Under the pieces are notes generated by a model. That model was not told where the DNA came from. It saw only the letters and a program-made list of their open reading frames with translations, and made no database searches. DNA of 64,000 nt from Chitinophaga sp. sic0106. Its GTDB lineage: Bacteria > Bacteroidota > Bacteroidia > Chitinophagales > Chitinophagaceae. The DNA lies in the NCBI RefSeq assembly GCF_019219075.1, contig NZ_JAHUWJ010000030.1:1-64000 (forward strand). The letters run 5' to 3'. Positions 17,701-25,583 of the stretch are shown in pieces; the first letter of the stretch is position 1; each line of letters starts with the position of its first letter. The position numbers were made by a program, and so were the translations under genes.

Positions 17701-18234
17701 ATAATTATTATCCGGAAGAATGAGGGAGGTGGTATCTACCCCAGGTGGGGCATATTCGTATGTTACTCTGAAAGGTGCACGTCCACCTTCTAATTCAAGC
17801 TTGATCTCACCATTATTACATGTACCGTAACTCGGAGTATTCAAATGATAGTATGGATAAAAGTCAGGATAAGTCCCTATCACTTGCGCAGTTGCTGACT
17901 TTGTCACCTTATTTCCTCCACACATGGCACCCACGGTTACGATATAAATACCAGGTTCAATACCTGTTAGTATAGGAAGACTGGTGTTTGTAATCACTGT
18001 TCCCTCTCCACTTTTCGGAGCTAGCGAATAGGTTATATCAGAAAGACTAGCAACATTTGGCCCGATCAATGTCACAGCTATTTTACCACTTATTGGGCAA
18101 CGGGAAGTATCGGTTGCTATTTCCAACCGCCAATTATCACACTGTGAAAACACAGTATGGGTAAAGGTCGTCATCAAAAGCAACAGCACACTACTTATTA
18201 TATATTTAAAATTCGGCATAGAGCGCATCGTCAT
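14752..18234 (-). CDS. Large secreted protein with SprB-like repeats
   Basis: About 1,160 aa from the ATG at 18234. A longer frame to 18300 would overlap the previous gene and hide the signal peptide (SSVLLLLMTTFTHTVFSQ). The N-terminal 800 residues contain repeated Ig-like modules with phrases such as GGEYKINVVDACGTSQ and SIKITDPCGNF, typical of SprB-repeat adhesins of gliding Bacteroidota. A jelly-roll-like segment follows (about 930-1100: TGRYSIRVEQ, YFSAWVKEE, VYFDDIRFHP). The end reads NNYATFYEYDDDGTLIRVKK, an isolated YD-like unit also seen at the end of Bacteroidota Rhs-associated proteins. No type IX sorting tail is obvious. It may be a surface scaffold acting with the 1,879-aa and Rhs proteins. 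Confidence 0.75.
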   Translation of the reverse strand: MTMRSMPNFKYIISSVLLLLMTTFTHTVFSQCDNWRLEIATDTSRCPISGKIAVTLIGPNVASLSDITYSLAPKSGEGTVITNTSLPILTGIEPGIYIVTVGAMCGGNKVTKSATAQVIGTYPDFYPYYHLNTPSYGTCNNGEIKLELEGGRAPFRVTYEYAPPGVDTTSLILPDNNYKTFRGLPGGEYKINVVDACGTSQYLNPVTVPVESNQSFYTYIGMERLTDCSGLKLHLIANSSQYFYPDTNYYSLAFDGGGPSPWKRISESAYDTLLFGPGKTISDNYGKLLTLTVTSTCLDTSSFTREIPKAYLSVQTVKNCVDSSYDIKYTIWQDDFGQTYSCPPYLVTLYDSTNKIVYRRSHSIEDLSGIGPNLKAGKYRLELKDANNVVQWEYTMNVLSYISFAVRLRLDPTSGEIATGRSNVTSIIALINGYPGIPSNMKWQMLYPYAGTYSSSALFTGVIWGSPSYQNNQYQEPDDSPIMPGSYLFRFIYDCDTVLVPFMVTDQDVATYSWDYTSQWECGGLRVFPTITGYHPKNTFGYQLVESPTIIAGRDATSFFLAAGGYYNVALRGNSYSAKDWGINTKTFNTIRPVLAVDTVIGWICPGGPDNSGVIRIRAKDGGIPNGPYTYQLANKGQGETGPYIASNQTGNFSSGSSYSLMKDMEYSIKITDPCGNFIIQDVKIYDFAAMQLIKSSSYYCSGDVVQLRVELPGINSTYAWKGPKPSGLGTRPFQAIGPYALINNFRSGNAGIYSVEIFTDLCPFSLKDTVEIKLAPSVNSCISAVTDTTVNPVTVGLLGNWQAKRSYLYYDNRKEKSTDVATNIRTDGTYDTFRFFWRQGDGNWVKDESIDTTKWVWNVESMAINSSGSQLESRNALGIYNAALFGYNNNLQIADVVNGRYRSAAFEGFEDYDFKATNCNENGTCVSARHFDFSGYSSQIDSTEHHTGRYSIRVEQSKPVAIKVPVVQADVPAQLPDFRMAYSACNYDSVLAAVRLNSSVLLPTFSPLVGTNMYFSAWVKEEQPCATINYEKHKVTIFVGGAVRQTIELKPAGGIIDGWQRYEQSFNLPVGDSSLTLMLEATTSSKVYFDDIRFHPYNANMKSYVYSSLSLKMMATLDENNYATFYEYDDDGTLIRVKKETERGVKTISESRTGLIQSN

Positions 18235-18253
18235 TATTAATAAGTTGTTATGA

Positions 18254-18817
18254 TTAGTTTCTTCTGAAAATGCATGAATAAACCATCCTAACAGGAACAT
18301 TCGTTTTACTATCCATATAAGTGCAAGTCATATTACCAAGAATAAGCATTTGCGGCAGCTGTACCTGATAGTCTGCATCAAAAAGAATTATAGGAGTATT
18401 CATAACACTGTCCTTTTTCATCCTTGCTCTCTGCCTTACGATCAGCTTTAGACTATCCGTAGTTTCATAATCATAGTAATCAATAAATAAGGGCGATTTC
18501 ACCATGCACTGGTTGCCTTTAAACTCCAGAAAGTCTATCATCGGACCTGCAGCTGTATAGTGCATCTCATTCCCCGACAATTCCTTGTGTTCTAACAATT
18601 GGCCGCCCTGCATATGATAAGCATTATACTTCATGGCTATGAGATCCCATTTCCCCAACAACGCTATGTCATTCTTCTTTTTACCTTCCAATGGTTTATG
18701 GCGGCGAATCTCTAACCCACGAATAATAGTATCTTTTCGCTGCGCATTTACATTTATGTGAAAAAACAGGAGCAAGCCGATTAACAGTGTATATTTAATT
18801 ACATTTAATTTCTCCAT
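18254..18817 (-). CDS. Small secreted lipocalin-like protein
   Basis: This 187-aa protein has a signal peptide (about 1-26, ending NVNAQ). The mature part begins with LLGKWDLIAMKYN followed by alternating strands (MHYTAAGPMIDFLEF, YQVQLPQMLILGNMTCTYMD). That pattern resembles lipocalin-like domains, but the assignment is weak. It lies 6 bp after the 1,879-aa gene and 19 bp before the SprB-like gene, so it is surely cotranscribed. A role as a periplasmic accessory of the secreted giants is inferred. Confidence 0.7.
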   Translation of the reverse strand: MEKLNVIKYTLLIGLLLFFHINVNAQRKDTIIRGLEIRRHKPLEGKKKNDIALLGKWDLIAMKYNAYHMQGGQLLEHKELSGNEMHYTAAGPMIDFLEFKGNQCMVKSPLFIDYYDYETTDSLKLIVRQRARMKKDSVMNTPIILFDADYQVQLPQMLILGNMTCTYMDSKTNVPVRMVYSCIFRRN

Positions 18818-18823
18818 AGAATT

Positions 18824-21800
18824 TTATTTAAGTACGCAACGTAAAATCGCTTTTTGGATATCACTAATTTTCCAGTTTTCACTGTATTCAACACTAGTAG
18901 CACTAAGTATGTCTCTTGAGTCATCAAGTATGAGCAACGTTCCCCACTCATCTGTAGCAAGTGGATTCTTTTTCATTGTAACCATCCCTGCTGTCCCAAG
19001 CACATTTTTCCTACCGGATCTGAGGGTTTTAAAATTTCGGGCGTCATCAACAGGTTGACCATCTGCTGTAACCACCATCACTTTCTTAGGTCCACCTTTG
19101 ATTTCACTTAACTCAAGCACATATCCTTTGCCTATATTCGGAAACTGAGCAAATACAGAATAACAGGTATCAAAACTTTCAACGCCTATTTTCTTGTAAT
19201 ACTCAAACATTACTTCATCCCCTGTTGTATATCGTTTCACTATATCATCAGCGCCAACATCAGCTATCCCCTTCGACACATTCATACTAGTTCCTACTCC
19301 GATATTTTTATATGCCAGCCCCATTCTGTCATATACCCAGTAATTTGGAAGACTGAATGTATAAATAGGATCGTCAAACTCATTCTGAGTTTCGGTCAAC
19401 AGCACATTTCCCGTTTCTTCATCGTACATGAGATTTTTTGTAACCACACGACTACCACGGTCAGTTACTACCATACTATCAACTATTCCTCTCCGATTAA
19501 CTAGCTTAGTAATTGCAATTGATCTGAATATACTTTCCTCATGCTGCGGCAGTGGAAACATGAATGGCCAGGTAGATGGCAAACCTAGCATTACACCTAT
19601 GGAGCCACCAGCAATGGTCAAAGAGCTGGTACGCGATACCTGTTGCCGCGCATCTTCCATCAATTCAATATCAATTCCACATTGAGCTTTGTCGTTAATG
19701 TCACCATTGGCATTCAGAGTTGTGACAGTGTTATTCAAATGCTGAATAGCCATTGATGGATTATCCACATGATAATAAACTGTAGACGTCGATATCGGCT
19801 TATCTGATCCTTCTGCAAAAGTTTCCGTGTTGCGTGGCTTTCCGTGCATATCATTCAACTCTACCAGGAATCCCTGGCTAATCATAAGCTGATACTTTGC
19901 ATCCAATTTCAGCCAGTTATTAAGATTGCTTGGCTTATAACGCATACGGGTACTATCATTCAATTCTACATAAGAAGAAATTGTTGGAAACTCATACGCA
20001 GTATAAAAACCATTTACAGTATAGCCCATACCAGACCTTATCTTGTCTCCTCTGTGAATAGAGCGTGCAACAACTTTCCTGTAACCAACAGAAGCACCAG
20101 GGAAAAGCGACTCACCAAACGGAGTTTCGACATAACTAGTCACCTCCGGAATCATCTTACCCACTTTCTCCTTATATACAATTGGCTTCTTCCATGGGTT
20201 TTCCTCCCCGCCTAACAATGGTTCATAGGAAGCAACACCACTACTAATCTCAAGAGAATCTTCATTCAGCATAGTATACTTATACTCAGTGCCATATAAT
20301 GACTCCTTCTGGTTAGTCATAGCATTCCAATTATCATAAATCAATATATTTCTCACCCTCAACCCTCCACCATACTTCTTATATTCAGGGCTGCACAGGC
20401 GAGCAAATGAACGTTTCAGATCAAGATCTCTGGCGCTTCCTCTTACGCGGGATGACCTGTCAACCCCCGCAAATTCAGAGACCACATTTGTGGAGAGTTG
20501 CAAAATCATCTTAATAGCAGCTTCTCCCGTTAGGCCTGAACCAACTTCAGAACCAGGATAAGCCTTGGAAGGCAGATTCGCCTTCATAAACTGGATTGCA
20601 GCATTTGCCAACGGACTAAACCTACTGCCTTCATCTCCATCCAGATGAACCGGCCTTAATTTGAAATAGATATAATTACCGTGGTCGAAAGTGCCATAAT
20701 CAGTAGAATCAAGATAGCCATAGCAGGGTATATTTTCATTGCCTTTACCATTCAGATCTGATGGCATCTGCACATTCAAGCGGAAGAATATAGTATCGTT
20801 CAGATCTTTAAGGTATTTCTTAAGAACGGCTGCCTTATTTGCCACAGGCTTATCTACTTTAAAGGATACATACAAATTATCAGAGAACGAAGGCCCACTA
20901 TTGGTATATAAACTTCTGGTTAAATCCGTGACATACTGCGGTGCTGACTGTGACAATCCTGCTATCTGCACCATACTTGTAGCTCGCTTATTCTGAACAA
21001 AGCCATAATCATCACTCTCAAAGTTGATTTTCATTCTACCACCAGAAGGGAGTTTGATACTATCCAGTGTCCACGCAGCGGCATTTTTCGCCATCACTGC
21101 ACTATCCTGAATAGCATATGGAAATTCTGCATTTGTAATCAGATCCGTTGGTGTTGATTGCGGGTTATCCAGTGGATTTTTATAATTACCCCATCTGTCG
21201 AATGACGTATGCTCATATCCTGGGTTTTTACTATTATAGTAGAACACATAGCCATTTTGCTTTGCCCTGGCAATATTCTTACTTTGATTTCCATTATATG
21301 AAAACCATATTCCCTTCAACGTCAGCTTACCTTTCGTTGGGTCCCCATTCACGCCCTTACATAGACTGTAGTCATAATCAAAGTGAACCGTTTTTACCGG
21401 AATCGGCTGACGGCTTTCATCAATGGCTTTTCCATATTCAGCTTTTGTATAAAGGTTTATTTCTTTCAGAAATTTTGCTGGTCCTTCCGAAGCCAGATCT
21501 CCCTTTTCAGTGATAGACAATAGATCTTCCCTGTTTCCAACAGTAAAGGTGGCAATCATAGTATTTGATATAATAGAATTCAGATACCATAATTCCTTCT
21601 CTCCATAGACATAACTACCTTTATCATCTCTTGTGTCACTTTTCAAACCCTCGTTATAAGTAGTCTTTTTATTACCAGGTGTACGCCATTTGAACCGGTA
21701 CGACGCCCCGGCCGTTTTACTGTAATTGAATTTTACAGCTGTACCCAGATCATCATCTGTAATACCATTCCCGGTCACATCCACATAATCAGGAGACTGG

Positions 21801-24463
21801 ATGCTGGTTAATAAAAAAGAATGCGCATAGGCAGGCGTTTCCTGCATATTGAAGTAATTATCATTGCCATTCAAGTTATCAGGAGTATTGTCTTTGCCAT
21901 GTACATAATCAGCTTCTCCATACTTAGCAGCAGTATCGCTGTGATTAAGCGAGAATGTATATTCCCTTTCAACCAAATTATAAACAGGTAGGCCATAAAC
22001 ATATCGTTGCCCGGATGTATTGAGCACCTCTATTTCGGAAATATGGTTCTTTTTACGAAAACTATTTACTCGTTTCTCAATGGATACACCTGACGAAGTC
22101 ACCAATGTATCAGCTTTCGGAGGAATAAAAAACATATCTTTCATTTGCTCCCCATCCTGGTTTACCCATTTCTGACGAAAATAGCCGTCACTGATATCAT
22201 TGCAATACTCAATCATGATATCATAATATCGGTTTCCTTCCAGATTAATACTAAAAAAATCAGTACCAAACCCTTCATTCTTCCAGTGATTATACACCCT
22301 AACGTCATTAATATAGTACCTCACCTTGTCATTAAACTCAAATGTACATTTATAGGTACCGTCCGCAGGAGGCCGCATTCTGGCCTTCCATTGAATTGTA
22401 TATTGTGAATTATTCTTCTTGGCAGTATTTATCCAGATATAATCTTTCAAAGGAGGATTCTTGTTCAATAAATCTGAACCATTATTAAAATTCACGTCGG
22501 GAAAATCAACTGTTCTCAGATATCCTCCCTTTGTTGCATCGATTCCATTATAAACATCACCTGTAAACCCAAGCTCAGACTCCAAACCATCTGGAATACT
22601 TTTTTCACAGTCACTAACCGGAAAACTGTTTAATGGGTAGTTTTCTATGAACTTATCCGCACTAACAGTCGCTGCTTCCTCAGCGGTGAGATAGCTGATT
22701 ACCTGAGTTCTTTTATCCCGCTTATTCTTTATTCCATATCCATCCCAGGCATATATATTATTCGTAACTCTTCCACCCTTATATACTTGCAATACTCCAC
22801 TTGGGCCCATGTAGCTGGTCTGGGGATAACTCAATTCTGCAAATACCAAATCCGTGCCTCCAACTGAATTAAGATATTCCGGGTCTATAGCGCCCATCTC
22901 TCCGGCATTCTTAAAATAAGATGGTTCAAAAAGACCCGTTTTTTTCTTGAAAGGACTCACTATAGAACCTGTTTCCAAAAGAGGCCCGGTCGTGGTTTCC
23001 GGAATCGTTCTATTAAAATCAACCCCAAATTCAAACAATTGTCCAAAGCCTAAATCCAGACCACCTCCCATTGAAATTGATTTCGTTTTGAGCTTATGAT
23101 CAGAAACATAACCGACATCACCACGCCGCGCCCTGAACATACCTCCGGTACCTTCTCCACTGATGGAAAACACATCATAAGTGTAATATGGCACCGCAAT
23201 ATTCTTATTATCCTCTTTCACAGGAATTTCTCTCTCTCTACCAAAATCCAATAAATTAACTCCATTACGATCCACATTTTGCATATTCAAATACCCATAA
23301 GCTGGTAACTCACGGTATTGGTCATCTTTAGCAATAAACTGCCTGGTAACATAACCACTCACACCTACGTGAGGATATACGCCGAAAACAGGAATCCCGA
23401 CGTTAAACCGACCATTGTAAGCCTCTGTAGTATAAGGCATACTTATTCCAGGAAAGAATGCAGGCGAAACGTAAGAAATGCTACTGGAAATCGTTCCCCT
23501 TTCAGCGGAAGCGGTTGAAACACTCCGTTCCAATTTGGATACTTCATATCCATTCTCATCTACTCCCGGTACCGTCTTATCCTTTACAATAGCCGTATTT
23601 TGTTTAATTCCCGCAGAATATTGCAAAGCTTTCAAGCCACTACGAGTATTATAACTAAGTCCTACTGATAATGTACCAGTAAAACCTCCTTTTTCTTCAT
23701 TTTCTTTCCTAAATGTCTCATAGGATATGGAAGGAGAAACTGATATACCTTCATGTGTATTATTAGATATCGATAAGCCACCCGTGAGTGTTCCAAACCC
23801 CTTAGCGCCAGCACTTAAACCCACGCTTGCACCCGACTCCATTCCCCATCCTCTGTAATTATTATAAAACAGTCCCATATTAAAGTTAGCAGACATTGGA
23901 TACCCGGATACCTTAGTTCCCAGGGTGGCCGAAACGCCCACCGTTTTGTTTTCTTTAATATTCATCTGTTTAACAATGGAATCGCGTCCATCAAAATCAT
24001 CCGGTAAGCCACGGAGATTACGTGTAATAGCTCCAGGATTCAGATTCCAACCCAACCCAACCCAACTCGCCTCCTGATCCATATTTATCCCACTATTGTA
24101 ACCAATGGCTAATGGATACCCCCCTACATCAATCAAAGGGATAGTGTATTTAAAATCACCGGTAAATAAATCAACCATATCATTACTATTCACCGAATGA
24201 AAACTTTCAGACTCAGGTTGAGTTGGTCCTCCATCCACCATTTTCCCTATTCGTGAAAGTGATATCGTTGAAGCCTTTGTCAGGCCGGCTCCTATAGGAC
24301 CGTCCGCCTTAGTAGAATTATGACAATCACTAACCGTATATGGAAGGACATTCCCTTTTGTTGCATTTAAGGCATAAGCAGGCACCACTATTTCAACATA
24401 AATGAGGGATAACATTATTGATGCGATAACCTTTCTCTTCTTTTCTATAAAAAACAGAACCAT
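18824..24463 (-). CDS. Giant SpvB/TcB-like secreted protein with PA14-like domain
   Basis: This 1,879-aa protein has a signal or anchor segment (about 15-32, ending PAYALN). Residues near 90-155 read DLFTGDFKYTIPLIDVGGYP, then VGLGWNLNPGAITRNLRG. That matches the opening of SpvB/TcB-type toxin shells (a phrase on symmetric YS presentation followed by GWSL). A PA14-like carbohydrate-binding module lies at about 660-765 (ADGTYKCTFEFNDKVRYYIN, then IMIEYCNDISDGYFRQKW). The rest is beta-rich with no recognised catalytic domain, and no clear Rhs core ends it. It is the largest front-half piece of what may be a split shell whose back half is the Rhs protein. The family is found widely, unnamed, in Bacteroidota. 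Confidence 0.75.
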   Translation of the reverse strand: MVLFFIEKKRKVIASIMLSLIYVEIVVPAYALNATKGNVLPYTVSDCHNSTKADGPIGAGLTKASTISLSRIGKMVDGGPTQPESESFHSVNSNDMVDLFTGDFKYTIPLIDVGGYPLAIGYNSGINMDQEASWVGLGWNLNPGAITRNLRGLPDDFDGRDSIVKQMNIKENKTVGVSATLGTKVSGYPMSANFNMGLFYNNYRGWGMESGASVGLSAGAKGFGTLTGGLSISNNTHEGISVSPSISYETFRKENEEKGGFTGTLSVGLSYNTRSGLKALQYSAGIKQNTAIVKDKTVPGVDENGYEVSKLERSVSTASAERGTISSSISYVSPAFFPGISMPYTTEAYNGRFNVGIPVFGVYPHVGVSGYVTRQFIAKDDQYRELPAYGYLNMQNVDRNGVNLLDFGREREIPVKEDNKNIAVPYYTYDVFSISGEGTGGMFRARRGDVGYVSDHKLKTKSISMGGGLDLGFGQLFEFGVDFNRTIPETTTGPLLETGSIVSPFKKKTGLFEPSYFKNAGEMGAIDPEYLNSVGGTDLVFAELSYPQTSYMGPSGVLQVYKGGRVTNNIYAWDGYGIKNKRDKRTQVISYLTAEEAATVSADKFIENYPLNSFPVSDCEKSIPDGLESELGFTGDVYNGIDATKGGYLRTVDFPDVNFNNGSDLLNKNPPLKDYIWINTAKKNNSQYTIQWKARMRPPADGTYKCTFEFNDKVRYYINDVRVYNHWKNEGFGTDFFSINLEGNRYYDIMIEYCNDISDGYFRQKWVNQDGEQMKDMFFIPPKADTLVTSSGVSIEKRVNSFRKKNHISEIEVLNTSGQRYVYGLPVYNLVEREYTFSLNHSDTAAKYGEADYVHGKDNTPDNLNGNDNYFNMQETPAYAHSFLLTSIQSPDYVDVTGNGITDDDLGTAVKFNYSKTAGASYRFKWRTPGNKKTTYNEGLKSDTRDDKGSYVYGEKELWYLNSIISNTMIATFTVGNREDLLSITEKGDLASEGPAKFLKEINLYTKAEYGKAIDESRQPIPVKTVHFDYDYSLCKGVNGDPTKGKLTLKGIWFSYNGNQSKNIARAKQNGYVFYYNSKNPGYEHTSFDRWGNYKNPLDNPQSTPTDLITNAEFPYAIQDSAVMAKNAAAWTLDSIKLPSGGRMKINFESDDYGFVQNKRATSMVQIAGLSQSAPQYVTDLTRSLYTNSGPSFSDNLYVSFKVDKPVANKAAVLKKYLKDLNDTIFFRLNVQMPSDLNGKGNENIPCYGYLDSTDYGTFDHGNYIYFKLRPVHLDGDEGSRFSPLANAAIQFMKANLPSKAYPGSEVGSGLTGEAAIKMILQLSTNVVSEFAGVDRSSRVRGSARDLDLKRSFARLCSPEYKKYGGGLRVRNILIYDNWNAMTNQKESLYGTEYKYTMLNEDSLEISSGVASYEPLLGGEENPWKKPIVYKEKVGKMIPEVTSYVETPFGESLFPGASVGYRKVVARSIHRGDKIRSGMGYTVNGFYTAYEFPTISSYVELNDSTRMRYKPSNLNNWLKLDAKYQLMISQGFLVELNDMHGKPRNTETFAEGSDKPISTSTVYYHVDNPSMAIQHLNNTVTTLNANGDINDKAQCGIDIELMEDARQQVSRTSSLTIAGGSIGVMLGLPSTWPFMFPLPQHEESIFRSIAITKLVNRRGIVDSMVVTDRGSRVVTKNLMYDEETGNVLLTETQNEFDDPIYTFSLPNYWVYDRMGLAYKNIGVGTSMNVSKGIADVGADDIVKRYTTGDEVMFEYYKKIGVESFDTCYSVFAQFPNIGKGYVLELSEIKGGPKKVMVVTADGQPVDDARNFKTLRSGRKNVLGTAGMVTMKKNPLATDEWGTLLILDDSRDILSATSVEYSENWKISDIQKAILRCVLK

Positions 24464-24497
24464 TCTTATTCTTTATTTAGACAGGATATATAGTTGT

Positions 24498-25574
24498 TTA
24501 TTTTTCAGTATGGCGTACTTTAATCTGCCAGCGCTCTCCATGAGAATTGCGAACTGTAAACAGATACAGCGCTCCATCCTTCATCCTCGATTTAAATGTA
24601 ACAGATAAGCGATTTTCACCCAATTGCACTTTCAATTGTCCTTTTTCCAGCTGCTGATTGTTACTTAAATCCATCATATCATAGTTCACCAGGGTATCGT
24701 CAGTCTCATTAATAAAAGAAAATGCCAAAACGTCCGATACAGAAACGACTGCACCATCAAGTTCACGACGGAGTGCTACATAGGCGCCATTATTATCTCC
24801 ATTAATTACTTTCCTCCCCTTCACCCTAAACGTCCATACCTCCGACTGCGCCGCAAACACCGTCCCATTCTTCGCCCGCACCGTCCATGCATACGTCGCC
24901 GCCGTATCCAGCGCCTTTGCCGCCGACGGATAGTTTACAAATACATCCTTCAGATAAGCTCGCCTGTACACCGGCGCATTCTGCTGCACCGCTTCTTCCG
25001 GCGACTGCCCCTCCCGCACATACGTCAATACCAGATCGTAGTTCAGATCCTTGAACATACTGGCAGGGGTAGGAGGCAGCCAGGTAAACTGTGGCCGGTC
25101 CGTTTCAACCAGACTTTTATTCTCAGGCATGTTCAACTGCGGCGGACTCACCGGCTCCACCACAAACGGTATACAGTCTTCACCCATCTGGTGCTGCTTA
25201 TTGTCGGATAGTATCAGGCTATAGCAGGCCAGGTAGTTACCCGCCGGCAACAAGCCATTAGGACTACGGTCCACAGAAGGGGAGAGATACTCATACTGTA
25301 TCGGCGTAAAATCCGCAGCGGTTAGTTGTCGCGCTCCTCTGTTCAGTAAAATTTCTTTGGTAATACCCGTCAGCACAGCCTGATTGGTAGTGGCATCCAT
25401 CAAACGAAGGGTCACGGTAGCACCTATCGGCGCCTGTGAGCCCGACATCAGCGCAATATTCCATAGCTGCGCTTTCGATAAAATTCCGGCAGGGGGTAAC
25501 TGCGGTGTAATGGTCACCTGCGCTTCCGCACGCAGAGCAAGAAACACCATCAGAAGGTATAGGATCCTCTTCAT
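24498..25574 (-). CDS. Secreted Ig/fibronectin-like protein
   Basis: This 358-aa protein has a signal peptide (about 1-18, LMVFLALRAEAQ). The first part resembles an Ig-like domain (ITPQLPPAGILSKAQLWNIA, then GNYLACYSLILSD). A second segment follows (RPQFTWLPPTPASMFKDLNY, then YAWTVRAKNGTVFA), the pattern of fibronectin-III-like modules. The gene starts 9 bp after the barrel-like protein, so the two form a unit. Base composition changes abruptly inside it: 24841-24900 is 39/60 G+C but 24661-24720 only 19/60 by count. The last 100 codons may therefore belong to exchanged DNA. No enzyme signature is seen; a periplasmic or surface adaptor is a guess. Confidence 0.7.
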   Translation of the reverse strand: MKRILYLLMVFLALRAEAQVTITPQLPPAGILSKAQLWNIALMSGSQAPIGATVTLRLMDATTNQAVLTGITKEILLNRGARQLTAADFTPIQYEYLSPSVDRSPNGLLPAGNYLACYSLILSDNKQHQMGEDCIPFVVEPVSPPQLNMPENKSLVETDRPQFTWLPPTPASMFKDLNYDLVLTYVREGQSPEEAVQQNAPVYRRAYLKDVFVNYPSAAKALDTAATYAWTVRAKNGTVFAAQSEVWTFRVKGRKVINGDNNGAYVALRRELDGAVVSVSDVLAFSFINETDDTLVNYDMMDLSNNQQLEKGQLKVQLGENRLSVTFKSRMKDGALYLFTVRNSHGERWQIKVRHTEK

Positions 25575-25583
25575 AGTCTACAA

